Assembly: GCA_020722815.1 (NCBI GenBank)
Contig: DYKB01000024.1
Span: 16,516-80,515, forward strand
DNA: 64,000 nt
From: Caldithrix sp.
GTDB taxonomy: Bacteria; Zhuqueibacterota; Zhuqueibacteria; Thermofontimicrobiales; Sulfurfontimicrobiaceae
Direction of reading: 5' to 3'
The notes beneath the pieces were generated by a model. The model did not search any database. It was not told the DNA's origin and worked only from the letters and a program-made list of their open reading frames with translations. A program made the translations under genes and the position numbers. This document shows, piece after piece, positions 46,498-54,799 of this stretch (positions within the stretch are counted from its first letter, which is position 1; each line of letters begins with the position of its first letter).

Positions 46498-48018
46498 TCA
46501 AACCATTTTTCGTAATTCTTCTTTCATTATCTTTCCAGATGCATTTTTCGGCAAGGCATCCATAACTTCAAAATATTTCGGCATTTTAAATGCAGGCAAT
46601 TTTTCACGACAAAAGTTTCTAATTTCAAGATGCACATTATCAGTGCCATTAACAGGAACGACAAATGCTTTGATGGCCTCACCCAACATCTCATCCGGAA
46701 CACCGATTACAGCGGCCTCATAAACAAGAGGATTTTGTAAAAGAACCGCCTCAATTTCCTGGGCACTAATACGATGCGCGCCGCATTTTATCATATCCTT
46801 TTTGCGTCCCACGACATAAATATAGCCATCGGCATCCATTCGCGCCAGATCGCCGGTATGATACCCATCCGCTTTGAGTACGGAAGCTGTCTCGACGGGA
46901 TCATTCCAGTAGCCAGACATAATATTGGAGCCGCGAACTACTATTTCACCAACTTCGTCGGGTTGGCATGTTTCACCCTGCGCATTCAGAATTTTTATCT
47001 CCACATTGGGAATGGCTTTGCCAATTGCGCCTAATTTTTGTTCTAACATCGATGGTTCAAGATAAGCGATTCGTGCTGCTGCTTCGGTGGCACCATACAT
47101 GATAAAAATTTGTTTATCTTTGAGAATTTTCATCAATCGACTGGTAATCACGGGCGCCATGGCGCCCCCGGCCTGGGTGATATATCTCAAGTCCGCAAAA
47201 TTTTCCTGTGCAAAAGTTGAACGATTTAATAAAAATGTAAATGTTGACGGCACCCCGCTGAATCCACTCACCCGATACTTTTGCAACGCCTGGATAACGA
47301 CATTGGGAAATGCAAACCGATTTTCGATGACAATCGTTCCGCCAACATAAATATGCGTATTAAGCAGGGATTTGCCATAAATATAATAAAATGGAAGCAC
47401 TACCAGAATGCTATCATGTTCACCAAGTCCCAAATAACGGATGATCGAGCAAGTATTATGAACCAGATTCAAATGCGAAAGCATCACCCCACGAGGCTTT
47501 CCGGTGCTGCCTGAGGTGTAGACAATTGACGCCAGGTCCAGATCAATTATTTTTACTGGATTTAATATTTTGTCATATCGTTCGAAAATTTCCATCAGGG
47601 AACAGGCGGTTTCCAAATTTTTTTCTTCAAATATAACTACTTTTAAATCGGCCAATTCGGACTGAATGGATTGAATAAAATTGATTTTTGTATCCGCCGC
47701 AATAATGGCCGAGACCTGACAATCGGTCAGGATAAATTTGAGAGATTCAGCACCGGCTGCTATGTTGAGTGAAACTTCAATGGCACCGATTTTTAAAATC
47801 GCGAAATAACTAATAACGTAATGAATTGAATTTTCCAGTAGAATGGCAATTCGAGCGCCTTTTGGGATTCCTTTCGTTAGAAAAAAATTAGCCAATTGAT
47901 TCGCACGTTCATTCAACGTCTGGTAATCAATTGTTTTATCTTTATGAATAATAGCTGTTTTTTCTGGAAGAATTGCGGCTGTATGTTCTAAAAAGTGATG
48001 AATCAGATAGCGGTCCAT
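46498..48018 (-). CDS. Acyl-AMP ligase (ANL superfamily) paired with an ACP
   Basis: A 506-residue adenylate-forming enzyme. Motifs in order: the P-loop-like YTSGSTGKPRGVMLSH (from Y167); the acyl-pocket motif MYGATEAAARIAYLEPS; GEIVVRGSNIMSGYWND; the hinge Asp region YHTGDLARMDADGYIYVVG followed by RKKDMIKCGAHRISAQEIE; and the catalytic Lys near the end in LPKNASGKIMKEEL. It activates a carboxylic acid with ATP and probably loads the adjacent ACP. Substrate is unknown; the family includes fatty-acid, aromatic and amino acid ligases. It follows the ACP gene by 8 bp. Confidence 0.9.
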   Translation of the reverse strand: MDRYLIHHFLEHTAAILPEKTAIIHKDKTIDYQTLNERANQLANFFLTKGIPKGARIAILLENSIHYVISYFAILKIGAIEVSLNIAAGAESLKFILTDCQVSAIIAADTKINFIQSIQSELADLKVVIFEEKNLETACSLMEIFERYDKILNPVKIIDLDLASIVYTSGSTGKPRGVMLSHLNLVHNTCSIIRYLGLGEHDSILVVLPFYYIYGKSLLNTHIYVGGTIVIENRFAFPNVVIQALQKYRVSGFSGVPSTFTFLLNRSTFAQENFADLRYITQAGGAMAPVITSRLMKILKDKQIFIMYGATEAAARIAYLEPSMLEQKLGAIGKAIPNVEIKILNAQGETCQPDEVGEIVVRGSNIMSGYWNDPVETASVLKADGYHTGDLARMDADGYIYVVGRKKDMIKCGAHRISAQEIEAVLLQNPLVYEAAVIGVPDEMLGEAIKAFVVPVNGTDNVHLEIRNFCREKLPAFKMPKYFEVMDALPKNASGKIMKEELRKMV

Positions 48019-48026
48019 AGTCGTTT

Positions 48027-48281
48027 TTATGCTTCTCCCGCCTGTTTTCGTTTAATGAAACGCGTTATTTTTTCGATTGAATCTAAATTATCCGGCAAAA
48101 TTTCCTCGTCATTGATCTGAATCTGATACTGATTTTCAAGGAAGCTGATTAATTCCAATACACCCGTGGAGTCGATAATTCCTTTATCAAGTAACGAATC
48201 AGCAGGTGATAATGTTCCTGGTTGATGCGCGAATAGAAAATTTTCCTGGATGTAATTTTGAATTTCTTGTGTTAATTTCAT
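48027..48281 (-). CDS. Acyl carrier protein
   Basis: An 84-residue four-helix carrier protein. The phosphopantetheine attachment motif is LLDKGIIDSTGVLELI with Ser38 as the predicted site (DS motif, Thr in place of the usual Leu). Helix III and the acidic C-terminus (INDEEILPDNLDSIEKI) are typical. It is separate from fatty-acid synthesis genes and immediately precedes the acyl-AMP ligase, so it is probably a dedicated carrier. Confidence 0.9.
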   Translation of the reverse strand: MKLTQEIQNYIQENFLFAHQPGTLSPADSLLDKGIIDSTGVLELISFLENQYQIQINDEEILPDNLDSIEKITRFIKRKQAGEA

Positions 48282-48793
48282 GTTTTTCTCAAAAGTTAAT
48301 GAATTTTATAATTAATGACCTCAAATTTTTGACAGATTAACCTGTTTTGAAAATGGTTCGATCACCCGTTTGCAAATTTCAATCCGGAATTGATTTTATG
48401 AAGATATCAAAAATTATGAATTTCACTGTATCCGTTAGCAGTTGTGCTAAAATAAAAGCTTCTGCCATGCCCGTCCGTTAGCTAATGGATTATCGGGCAT
48501 CCCTTTGCCGAACGAAATATGGTTTCCCGTAAAAAACATGCGGGAATGACAGCGTCAATCCACCCTGTGAACGGTTAAATTTCACTCTTTTTAAATTATA
48601 TGAAAATAAGATGATGATGATAATGATGCAAGAAGTTTACCAAATCCCTGATAATACTTTAGCTATTGATTATTAAAACGTTAGGTTGATTCATCAAGAA
48701 GATAAAATTGTATCAAATTAGGAAAGTGTCTTAAATTAATAAATTAAAGGGCTTGAAGCGTTGCTCGAAAGGTGGAATTGAGGGGAATAATAA
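48282..48793. other. Gene-free spacer with REP-like hairpins
   Basis: About 510 bp with no convincing gene. Two hairpins at 48467-48545 form a REP-like patch: ATGCCCG (48467-48473) / CGGGCAT (48494-48500), with inner TTAGCTAA, and TTCCCG / CGGGAA a few bases later. The rest is AT rich without recognisable signals beyond what may serve the ACP gene. Confidence 0.5.
48467..48545. repeat. REP-like double hairpin
   Basis: A 7-bp stem ATGCCCG / CGGGCAT with an inner palindrome TTAGCTAA is followed by TTCCCG...CGGGAA and then the ATGACAG stretch that ends many dispersed bacterial repeats. Confidence 0.45.
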
Positions 48794-48889
48794 CGGGAAT
48801 GTGTGGGAATCGAACCCACCTACCACGACGCAGGTCGCGGCACAACGGGTTTGAAGCCCGCGAAGCCCACCAGGTGCCTGTTCATTCCC
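48794..48889 (-). tRNA. selC: tRNA-Sec (anticodon UCA)
   Basis: On the minus strand the sequence starts GGGAATGAACAGGCACC and folds as a long tRNA. The anticodon stem is CGGGC / ...CCCG around loop CTTCAAA, giving anticodon TCA. There is an extended variable arm of about 20 nt (GCCGCGACCTGCGTCGTGG), and the T arm is GTGGG-TTCGATT-CCCAC. Acceptor pairs GGGAATG / CATTCCC and discriminator G are visible; CCA is not encoded. The length (about 96 nt), UCA anticodon and long variable arm are diagnostic for selenocysteine tRNA. No selA, selB or selD gene is in the window. Confidence 0.93.
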
Positions 48890-48954
48890 CTGTTAATTTA
48901 TTAATAATATACAAAATGTTTAATCAAGATACAAGTAAAAAAATTGTAAAGCAT

Positions 48955-49698
48955 TCAAAGTGTGTGGGCAATCAATAGTGTTCGGCAAGCTATTGAATTA
49001 AAGGAAATTGAATTTACGTTGCAAAAATTCAAACAAGCAATTTTTATCCATTCCTGTTCATTTAATTTAAAATTTGCCGGAATTGTCTGACCGCGGTTTT
49101 CGATAAAATCCGCCGTCACGCCAAATACCAGTGCTGGCGTCATTTTAATTGGGGTCTTTTTTTTAAATAGACATAACTGTAATGGCTGCTGTTTTTAACG
49201 TAACACCAACACAGGGACAATCATGACCACATAAAATTGAATGGTCAGGCCATTTGCCGACTGGTGTAACAGATGAATCACCCCTAGCGTACGTTTAAAA
49301 TAGCGAAAAAATAATTCGACTTGCCAACGGAAGGCATATAACCGAAACCTATCAAAGATGGTTAAATCGAACCGTTCGGTCAATAAAATAAAGGTTGTTT
49401 TTCGCGTTTTAAATTGGATGCACCGATACAGGCAGTGGTATTTATCCGCCTGAAACTGCACAAGTTCATCGGTGACTTCCAGAAAGATGCGCTTCACCGC
49501 GGGGAAGTGTTCAGCTGGCAAGGATTGTAACACATTATATTTCAAACGGTTACGTAAACGAATAACAAAATGTCCTGATTGCACTTGAATTTGTTGGAAC
49601 AGCTCAAATGATTGATAGCCCCGATCCGCAATGTAGGTAACGCCGGCCACCAGCCTTTGGATAAGCGCCACGTTTTCATCATGATTCGCGGCGCTAAT
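48955..49698 (-). pseudogene. Remnant of an IS4-type DDE transposase
   Basis: The minus-strand frame from 49698 to 49195 reads the middle and end of a DDE transposase. It contains the second-Asp segment VTYIADRGYQSFELFQQI, then YAFRWQVELFFRYFKRTLGV, which carries the catalytic Glu and the R...E...K signature. After VLVLR comes an in-frame TAA (49197-49195), yet the same frame continues open for about 79 more codons (KQQPLQLCLFKKKTP and then TPALVFGVTADFIEN) to a TGA at 48955. The N-terminal third with the first Asp is missing; upstream is a family A repeat. It is therefore an inactive, truncated copy beside tRNA-Sec. Confidence 0.75.
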
Positions 49699-49858
49699 TA
49701 GTGTCTGTCCGCAAACGCATCCGGTACGGTCATTACGAGGAGCGTTTTTGGCGACGTAGCAATCGCCGCTGTTTAACGATGGGATTGCGAGCCTAAAAAA
49801 CAGGCTTCGGCAAAAAATGCCTCGCAATGATAATTTTTATAGTTCTTGGACAGTCTCC
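49699..49858. repeat. MITE-like repeat, family A, copy 2 (inverted)
   Basis: About 160 bp in the opposite orientation to the copy at 27603. It starts near AGTGTCTGTCC (49700) and ends GGACAGTCTCC (49858), with shared internal CATTACGAGGAGCGTTTTTGG and CCTCGCAATGAT. Read on the minus strand it is in frame with the transposase remnant, giving an artificial fusion of the repeat peptide with transposase residues. Confidence 0.72.
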
Positions 49859-49974
49859 AAAACTCGTGGCTATTCATCTGTTTTTTTAATAACCTAAAAC
49901 CTTAATCCGGTGGGTATGAGCTGCATGGCGAATTTTAAAATGAGGACAGATTTTAATTCCATTGTATTTTATCC

Positions 49975-50003
49975 TTGACATTTGAATAACGTTTTATTAT
50001 TCT
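49975..50003 (+). promoter_or_regulatory. Probable sigma-70-type promoter for the ptb-buk fusion gene
   Basis: TTGACA (49975-49980), a 17-bp spacer, then TATTCT (49998-50003). The match to consensus is good and the setting is AT rich. The implied leader is about 200 nt and includes repeat D. Confidence 0.55.
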
Positions 50004-50065
50004 ATTACTTGTTGATATTGATGATATTTGTTCATAAAAGTGCCCACTTTAAAAAGGTATAAACT

Positions 50066-50150
50066 TGTCATTCGGAGTGAAGAGAAGAATCTTATAAGTT
50101 ATTGAAAAAATAGCGATTTTTTTCGCAACTCTGTTTAGTTCAAAATGACA
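50066..50150. repeat. MITE-like palindromic repeat, family D, copy 2
   Basis: Starts TGTCATTCGGAGTGAAG and ends TTTAGTTCAAAATGACA, an imperfect inverted repeat. It shares the centre TCTTATAAGTTATTGAAAAA with the copy at 253-336 (there TCTCATAAGTAATTGAAAAA). Confidence 0.65.
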
Positions 50151-50208
50151 TAAATGACCTATTAATAGTAAAGTCATAAAATATTTGATAAAAGAAAAGG
50201 AAACCGAT

Positions 50209-52407
50209 ATGTACCTCCTGGAGCAAAAAATTGACGAACAAATTTTTAAAATCGACAAACCGAGACCAACTTTAATTTATCCGGAAGCAACGGATCCGCG
50301 GGTTGTTTTTGCTGCTACCCGGATCGCGAATTTGGTTCAATTGATTCTTTTAGCCGATAAAGATGCGGTTTATCAGGTTCTAAAAGAATCCGGACAATTT
50401 AGTAATAAAAGAATTGATTATTTTATGAATCAGGTAAAAATTGTTGATCATTATCATGAAAAAGAGAAGAAAAAATTGTTCGCGAACGAATTGAGTCGTA
50501 TCAGTCAGGGATTATCCTGGGAAGTCAATTATCCACACGCCTTGAGGCTGATGGATAAAGCGAACTATTTTGCGCTGCTGGCAACACGATTGGGGTATGC
50601 TGATGCGGTGCTTGGCGGCTTGACCATGACCCCCACCGATTTTTTTACGCCCTGTCTTCAGATTTTGGAGAAAGATCGAACTGTTTTTGAAATGGTGATA
50701 TTCGCCTTGCCAGAAAATCGTCCAGAAGAGCCTTTCCCGCAGCATCTGGCAATTTTTTCCGATATTGCCGTGAATGCGGTAATGGATGCTGAGAAACTTT
50801 CTGATATTGCGGTGGAAACCTGCCGTATTACCTGTGATATTATTCCCGCCAGTGATCTGGAACAGGTGAATGGTGCCATTGTGAGTTATTCTACCAAGGG
50901 TTCGGCCTGTGGGCCATCCGTTGAAATGGTGCGCGAGGCTGGTGACAAGATTCCCCTCAAACTTGAAAAATTAATTGTCCAAAATGCTGACTATAAACGT
51001 ATTAAAATTGAGAGCGAACTCCAGATTTCGGCTGCCCTTTCAGTTGAAGAGGCGACTTTAAAGCTTAAAGATAAGTATCGTCCGAATTCCCCGGTTGGTA
51101 AATCAAATGTCTTGATTGCCCCGAATCTTGATCTGGGAAATTTTCTTTATCATATTTATGCGCTGCGGTATCCAGAAAGCAAAAAAGTCGTAATGTCCGG
51201 TGGATTGCGAAATCAGGCAGTGGATTTTTCACGCTCTTCGACCGTTGAAGATATCATTCTCGGTACGAAAGCTTTAATTTTGTGTCTGAAGAAAGCTCAA
51301 ACTTATGAATTCACCCCGAATGATGCCTTTTTTCCACGCCATCAGGTACTGGTGATTAATCCCGGTTCCACTTCAACGAAGATTGCAGTTTTTAAAGGTG
51401 AAATAGAAGAATTTAAAATATCGATTACCCATTCGACAGCTGATCTGGCAAAATTTAGCAAGATCGATGAACAGCTTGAGTTTCGAAAAAAAATGATTAT
51501 CGACGAATTACAAAAGCATGGTTTTCGTCTGGAAAATTTTGGCGGAATAGTGGGGCGAGGCGGTCTGGTTAAGCCCATAAAAGGCGGAACTTATCGCGTT
51601 AATGAAAGCCTGAAAGACGATTTACGCCTGGCAAAATTTGGCGAACATGCTTCCAATTTAGGGGCGCTCATTGCCAGTGGGTTAGCGAATGAGATTGGAA
51701 AAGAAGCCTATATTGTCGATCCCGTTGGTGTGGACGAAATGAGTGAGAAGGCGAAAATAACAGGTTTTAAAGAAATTAAACGAAAAAGCCTCTGGCATGC
51801 TTTGAATCAACGTTCAGTTGCGATAAATTATGCACTTTCAATTGATAAACTTTACGATGAGGTGAATCTGATTGTCGCACATCTGGGGGGCGGAATTACA
51901 ATCGGCGCGCATGTCCATGGTAAAACGGTGGATGTCAATGATGGTGTTCATGGTGATGGTCCTTTTTCACCGGAGCGTTCCGGCGAAGTTCCGATCGAAA
52001 GCTTCATGAAACTCCTGGAAAGTAATCAGTTTTCACCTGATCAAATATGTAAAAAAATCCATGGCAAAGGAGGACTGGTTGATCTGCTTGGAACAAATGA
52101 CCTGCGAGAGGTGGAGAAAAAAATTGAACAGGGTGATGAAAATTCAAAATTAATTCTGGACGCATTGATCTATAACATTTGTAAGGAAATTACTTCCCTG
52201 ATTCCGGCCTTTGAAGGTGAGCCGGTTGATGCAATCTTAATCACCGGTGGGCTGGCTTTTTCAGACTACCTCGTGAATGAAATTAAAAGGTATCTATCGA
52301 ATTTGAATATTCCCATCCGAATTCTGGCTGGAGAGAAAGAAATGGAATCGCTTCGAAACGGGATTTTGAAAGTTTTACGTGGTGAGGAAACGGCGTTGGA
52401 ATATTAA
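50209..52407 (+). CDS. Fused phosphate acyltransferase-butyrate kinase (Ptb-Buk)
   Basis: A 732-residue protein made of two full enzymes. The N-terminal half (about 1-365) matches phosphate acetyl/butyryltransferases (TLIYPEATDPRVVFAA, YADAVLGGLTMTPTDFF, and VMSGGLRNQAVDFSRS). The C-terminal half (about 376-732) is a complete butyrate-kinase-type acyl kinase: the ASKHA phosphate-1 motif QVLVINPGSTSTKIAVF, then VAHLGGGITIGAHVHGK, VDVNDGVHGDGPFSPERSG and ILITGGLAFSDY. Together they convert an acyl-CoA to acyl-phosphate and then to the free acid plus ATP, butyryl or branched-chain acyl most likely. The two activities are normally separate genes. AAAGGAAA supports ATG 50209; the TTG at 50185 is unlikely. 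Confidence 0.92.
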   Translation: MYLLEQKIDEQIFKIDKPRPTLIYPEATDPRVVFAATRIANLVQLILLADKDAVYQVLKESGQFSNKRIDYFMNQVKIVDHYHEKEKKKLFANELSRISQGLSWEVNYPHALRLMDKANYFALLATRLGYADAVLGGLTMTPTDFFTPCLQILEKDRTVFEMVIFALPENRPEEPFPQHLAIFSDIAVNAVMDAEKLSDIAVETCRITCDIIPASDLEQVNGAIVSYSTKGSACGPSVEMVREAGDKIPLKLEKLIVQNADYKRIKIESELQISAALSVEEATLKLKDKYRPNSPVGKSNVLIAPNLDLGNFLYHIYALRYPESKKVVMSGGLRNQAVDFSRSSTVEDIILGTKALILCLKKAQTYEFTPNDAFFPRHQVLVINPGSTSTKIAVFKGEIEEFKISITHSTADLAKFSKIDEQLEFRKKMIIDELQKHGFRLENFGGIVGRGGLVKPIKGGTYRVNESLKDDLRLAKFGEHASNLGALIASGLANEIGKEAYIVDPVGVDEMSEKAKITGFKEIKRKSLWHALNQRSVAINYALSIDKLYDEVNLIVAHLGGGITIGAHVHGKTVDVNDGVHGDGPFSPERSGEVPIESFMKLLESNQFSPDQICKKIHGKGGLVDLLGTNDLREVEKKIEQGDENSKLILDALIYNICKEITSLIPAFEGEPVDAILITGGLAFSDYLVNEIKRYLSNLNIPIRILAGEKEMESLRNGILKVLRGEETALEY

Positions 52408-52410
52408 ATT

Positions 52411-52439
52411 GTGATGCGTGATGCGTAATACGTATTACA
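52411..52439. repeat. GTGATGCGTAATACG repeat, family E, copy 1
   Basis: 29 bp starting GTGATGCGTGATGCGTAATA and ending CGTATTAC. The unit recurs as an inverted pair at 56121 and 56212. Confidence 0.65.
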
Positions 52440-52494
52440 TGAGAAGATGTGCTGACTGGCATTTCTGATTCGGGATGCTAATTTCATTATAAAA

Positions 52495-53394
52495 TTAGTA
52501 CCAGCGGAATTTAAATATTTTTTTGCCCGCCAGGATGGAGGCGAAATGCCAATCATAAGCTTTTGATAGCTCGGTATGTGCAGCAAATCCACACTTGGCA
52601 CAGGCTATTTCCGCTCGATTTTGAAGATAACAGCCGTAAGTAATTTCACCAGTGGGCTCCACGCTCCCGATAAGCCAGGGATGGCAACGCCATCTGTTTT
52701 TTTTGAGCCCTTCCAGCGTTGATAAGCTATTCAACAAGGGGAAACCCTGCCTTTTTAATTTAATAAGTTGGTCTAAAATTGCGATTCTGGCTGATGCTGC
52801 TCCCCCTAAATCCTCAGTGCCTGGAAAAGGGTAATAAAACTGGATTGTAATACCTTTCACTTTTCCGGTCAAAAACCGAACAAGGTCAGGAATTTCCTCA
52901 ATATTCAATCGATTGATAGTAATATTTACCAAAAGATTAGAATGTTGAGAATCCGAAATGTTTTGGATGATTCGATCAAAAGTGTCACCGCGATTTAGAT
53001 TGTGTGTTTCAGCCAGACCATCCAGGCTTATCCAGACGGTGTCTGCTGCGGTATTAATTGGTAAAGTCCCGTTCGTTGTAATCCCGGTGCAAAAAAAATA
53101 TTTTTTCGCTTCTATAATTATATCCTCAAGACAATAGGCACCATCACGCCAGAGAAATGGTTCACCGCCTTCAAAAATAATTAACCGAATCCCATCCTGC
53201 CAGAGTTGCTGCATATTTTTCAAGACCTCATGATAAGTTGGTGCAGCGCTGTTGATTTTCCAGAATGGACAGGTTCGGCATTTCAGGTTGCAGTGGTGGG
53301 TGATTTTATAACTCGCCAAAAGTGGGATTGATTTTCCACCGAATCGGGTCAAAATATTGTGTTTAAGAAAATATAAATAATGAGATGAGAACAT
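52495..53394 (-). CDS. Radical SAM enzyme, HpnH-like
   Basis: A 299-residue protein. The radical SAM cluster motif is HHCNLKCRTCPFW (Cys35, Cys39 and Cys42; CX3CX2C), with the SAM-binding GGEP as FEGGEPFLW. A strand ends ITTNGTLP, and TVWISLDG is the usual later motif. The C-terminus has a second Cys set (WRCHPW, YGCYL, and IACAKCGFAAHTELSKAYDW), reminiscent of the DUF3463 region of HpnH, the hopanoid adenosyl-transferase, but hopanoid genes are not seen here. The first ATG lies 42 bp from a family C repeat. The substrate is unknown. Confidence 0.8.
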   Translation of the reverse strand: MFSSHYLYFLKHNILTRFGGKSIPLLASYKITHHCNLKCRTCPFWKINSAAPTYHEVLKNMQQLWQDGIRLIIFEGGEPFLWRDGAYCLEDIIIEAKKYFFCTGITTNGTLPINTAADTVWISLDGLAETHNLNRGDTFDRIIQNISDSQHSNLLVNITINRLNIEEIPDLVRFLTGKVKGITIQFYYPFPGTEDLGGAASARIAILDQLIKLKRQGFPLLNSLSTLEGLKKNRWRCHPWLIGSVEPTGEITYGCYLQNRAEIACAKCGFAAHTELSKAYDWHFASILAGKKIFKFRWY

Positions 53395-53435
53395 TTTTTT
53401 TTGATGATTTTTTAAATTTTTATTTTAAATTTTTT

Positions 53436-53618
53436 ACGACCATACACTTTTTGATTAAGCAAAACGAGCCCTCACCCGAACCTTCTCCCCCTTCGACAAG
53501 CTCAGGTACCGCGGGAGAGGGAATAGCTACGCCCTCTTCTGCTGGGGGGGATTGGGGTGAGGGAATTGAGCATGGTCGAAAAGTGAATTTTCAAAATAAC
53601 GTAAAAAGTGTACGGTAG
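53436..53618. repeat. MITE-like repeat, family C, copy 1
   Basis: About 183 bp. The left end is ACGACCATACACTTTTTG and the right end is AAAAAGTGTACGGTAG (ending 53618), an imperfect inverted pair. Internal segments GCCCTCACCCGAACC and GGGGTGAGGGA form a further palindrome. Copy 2 is at 61170-61320. Both copies lie just upstream of a minus-strand gene. Confidence 0.7.
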
Positions 53619-53844
53619 AAAATTTTATTTGAATATAGAAATTTCAAGATCGATTTGCAATAAAATTGTGAAATTTTCAATAGATTCGTATCCACCAGGT
53701 GTTATATTTTGGCAGATAATGCATTAAATATGGAAATAAGAATTTTGTATTTGATGCCCTGATCTTTATTGTTAAGTATAAATATATTTAAGTGACAGCT
53801 CTTGAAGCATAAAATGCAAATCGCACGGGAATTGAATTTTTTCC

Positions 53845-53873
53845 TTGACTTTCGCTTGTAGAAGATTTACTTT
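53845..53873 (+). promoter_or_regulatory. Probable promoter of the dolichol-kinase-like gene
   Basis: TTGACT (53845-53850) is followed by a 17-bp spacer and TACTTT (53868-53873); the start would be about 35 nt before ATG 53915. TACTTT also fits the TAnnTTT -10 form used in Bacteroidota-type organisms. Confidence 0.45.
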
Positions 53874-53914
53874 TATGACAATCTGTTTTTATTAACCAAT
53901 TGATTGGAGAAAAA

Positions 53915-54568
53915 ATGAGTCAAACGACTGGCTTTATCTTATCATACGTGTTTGTGTTTAGCGTGATTATCATTGCGACAGTTTTGCAAAAATTGTTACG
54001 CTTGACCCCCGATTTTAGCCGAAAAATAATCCATATTGGTGTTGGAAATTGGGCTTTTGTTGCGCTTTATTGCTTTTCTGATTGGTATATTGCGATTATC
54101 CCACCATTATCATTTGTTTTAATTAATTTTTTATCATATCGATATTCAATTTTTAAAGCTATGGAACTGGATGATAAAAATCCAGGAACGATTTATTATG
54201 CAATTTCGTTAACCATTTTGACCGGGATCGTTTTCTATACCCGAAATATTTTACCCTATGCCGGCATCGTGACAATGACATGGGGTGATGGAATGGCAGC
54301 CGTCATTGGCGTAAGATATCCTTTAAAGACTTTTCGGAGCGGTAAGTCATTCGGTGGCTTGCTGGCGTTCATATTTTTTACAGCATTAGCAACAGGAATC
54401 TATCTTTATCTTTTTTCAAGCTATTCGATTGCTAAAAGTATAGCCCTGATTTCATTTTTTGCACTTATCGGGGCATTACTAGAAATCAAAACCCCGAAGC
54501 GACTTGATAATTTATCCGTTCCATTGATATTAGGTCTTTTCGCGTGGTTGATTGAAACGGCTATATAG
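53915..54568 (+). CDS. Phytol/dolichol kinase- or diacylglycerol kinase-like membrane enzyme
   Basis: 217 residues with about six or seven membrane spans. The family signature is MTWGDGMAAVIGVRYP (about 115-130), with an upstream DFSRKIIHIGVGN and later SGKSFGGLLAFIFF. These match the CTP-dependent SEC59/VTE5/DGK1 group that phosphorylates prenols or diacylglycerol. Start: TTGGAGA before ATG 53915; an earlier TTG at 53900 is not needed. The lipid substrate cannot be told from sequence. Confidence 0.8.
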   Translation: MSQTTGFILSYVFVFSVIIIATVLQKLLRLTPDFSRKIIHIGVGNWAFVALYCFSDWYIAIIPPLSFVLINFLSYRYSIFKAMELDDKNPGTIYYAISLTILTGIVFYTRNILPYAGIVTMTWGDGMAAVIGVRYPLKTFRSGKSFGGLLAFIFFTALATGIYLYLFSSYSIAKSIALISFFALIGALLEIKTPKRLDNLSVPLILGLFAWLIETAI

Positions 54569-54799
54569 CTAAATTATGAAAAAGAAATTCATTCTGAATC
54601 GGTTGGTCGGGATGAGGCACGTTATTCAAAATTTTAGTACAGATAGATTTTAATGGTGGTAAAGGGCTTCATTATTGAAGCATTTATTTAAAGTTAAATT
54701 ATGAAGTTAAATTGATAAATAAATTTAATCCTAATTTGCGTCAAATGCTAGGCAGCATTGACATTCCCACGATGGTATTATTAGCTCAGGAGAATAGAA

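Larger units (their letters stand above)
49859..50208. other. Gene-free leader of the ptb-buk fusion gene
   Basis: About 350 bp with no gene. It contains a promoter-like pair at 49975-50003 and family D repeat copy 2 at 50066-50150, which lies within the predicted 5' leader. Confidence 0.5.

Noticed and set aside
48772..48978. Short plus-strand open frame over tRNA-Sec
   Set aside because: It is an antisense frame through the tRNA gene with no RBS or family similarity.
53385..53618. 77-codon Pro/Ser-rich open frame
   Set aside because: It lies within repeat family C and the 5' end of a minus-strand gene; composition is that of the palindrome.
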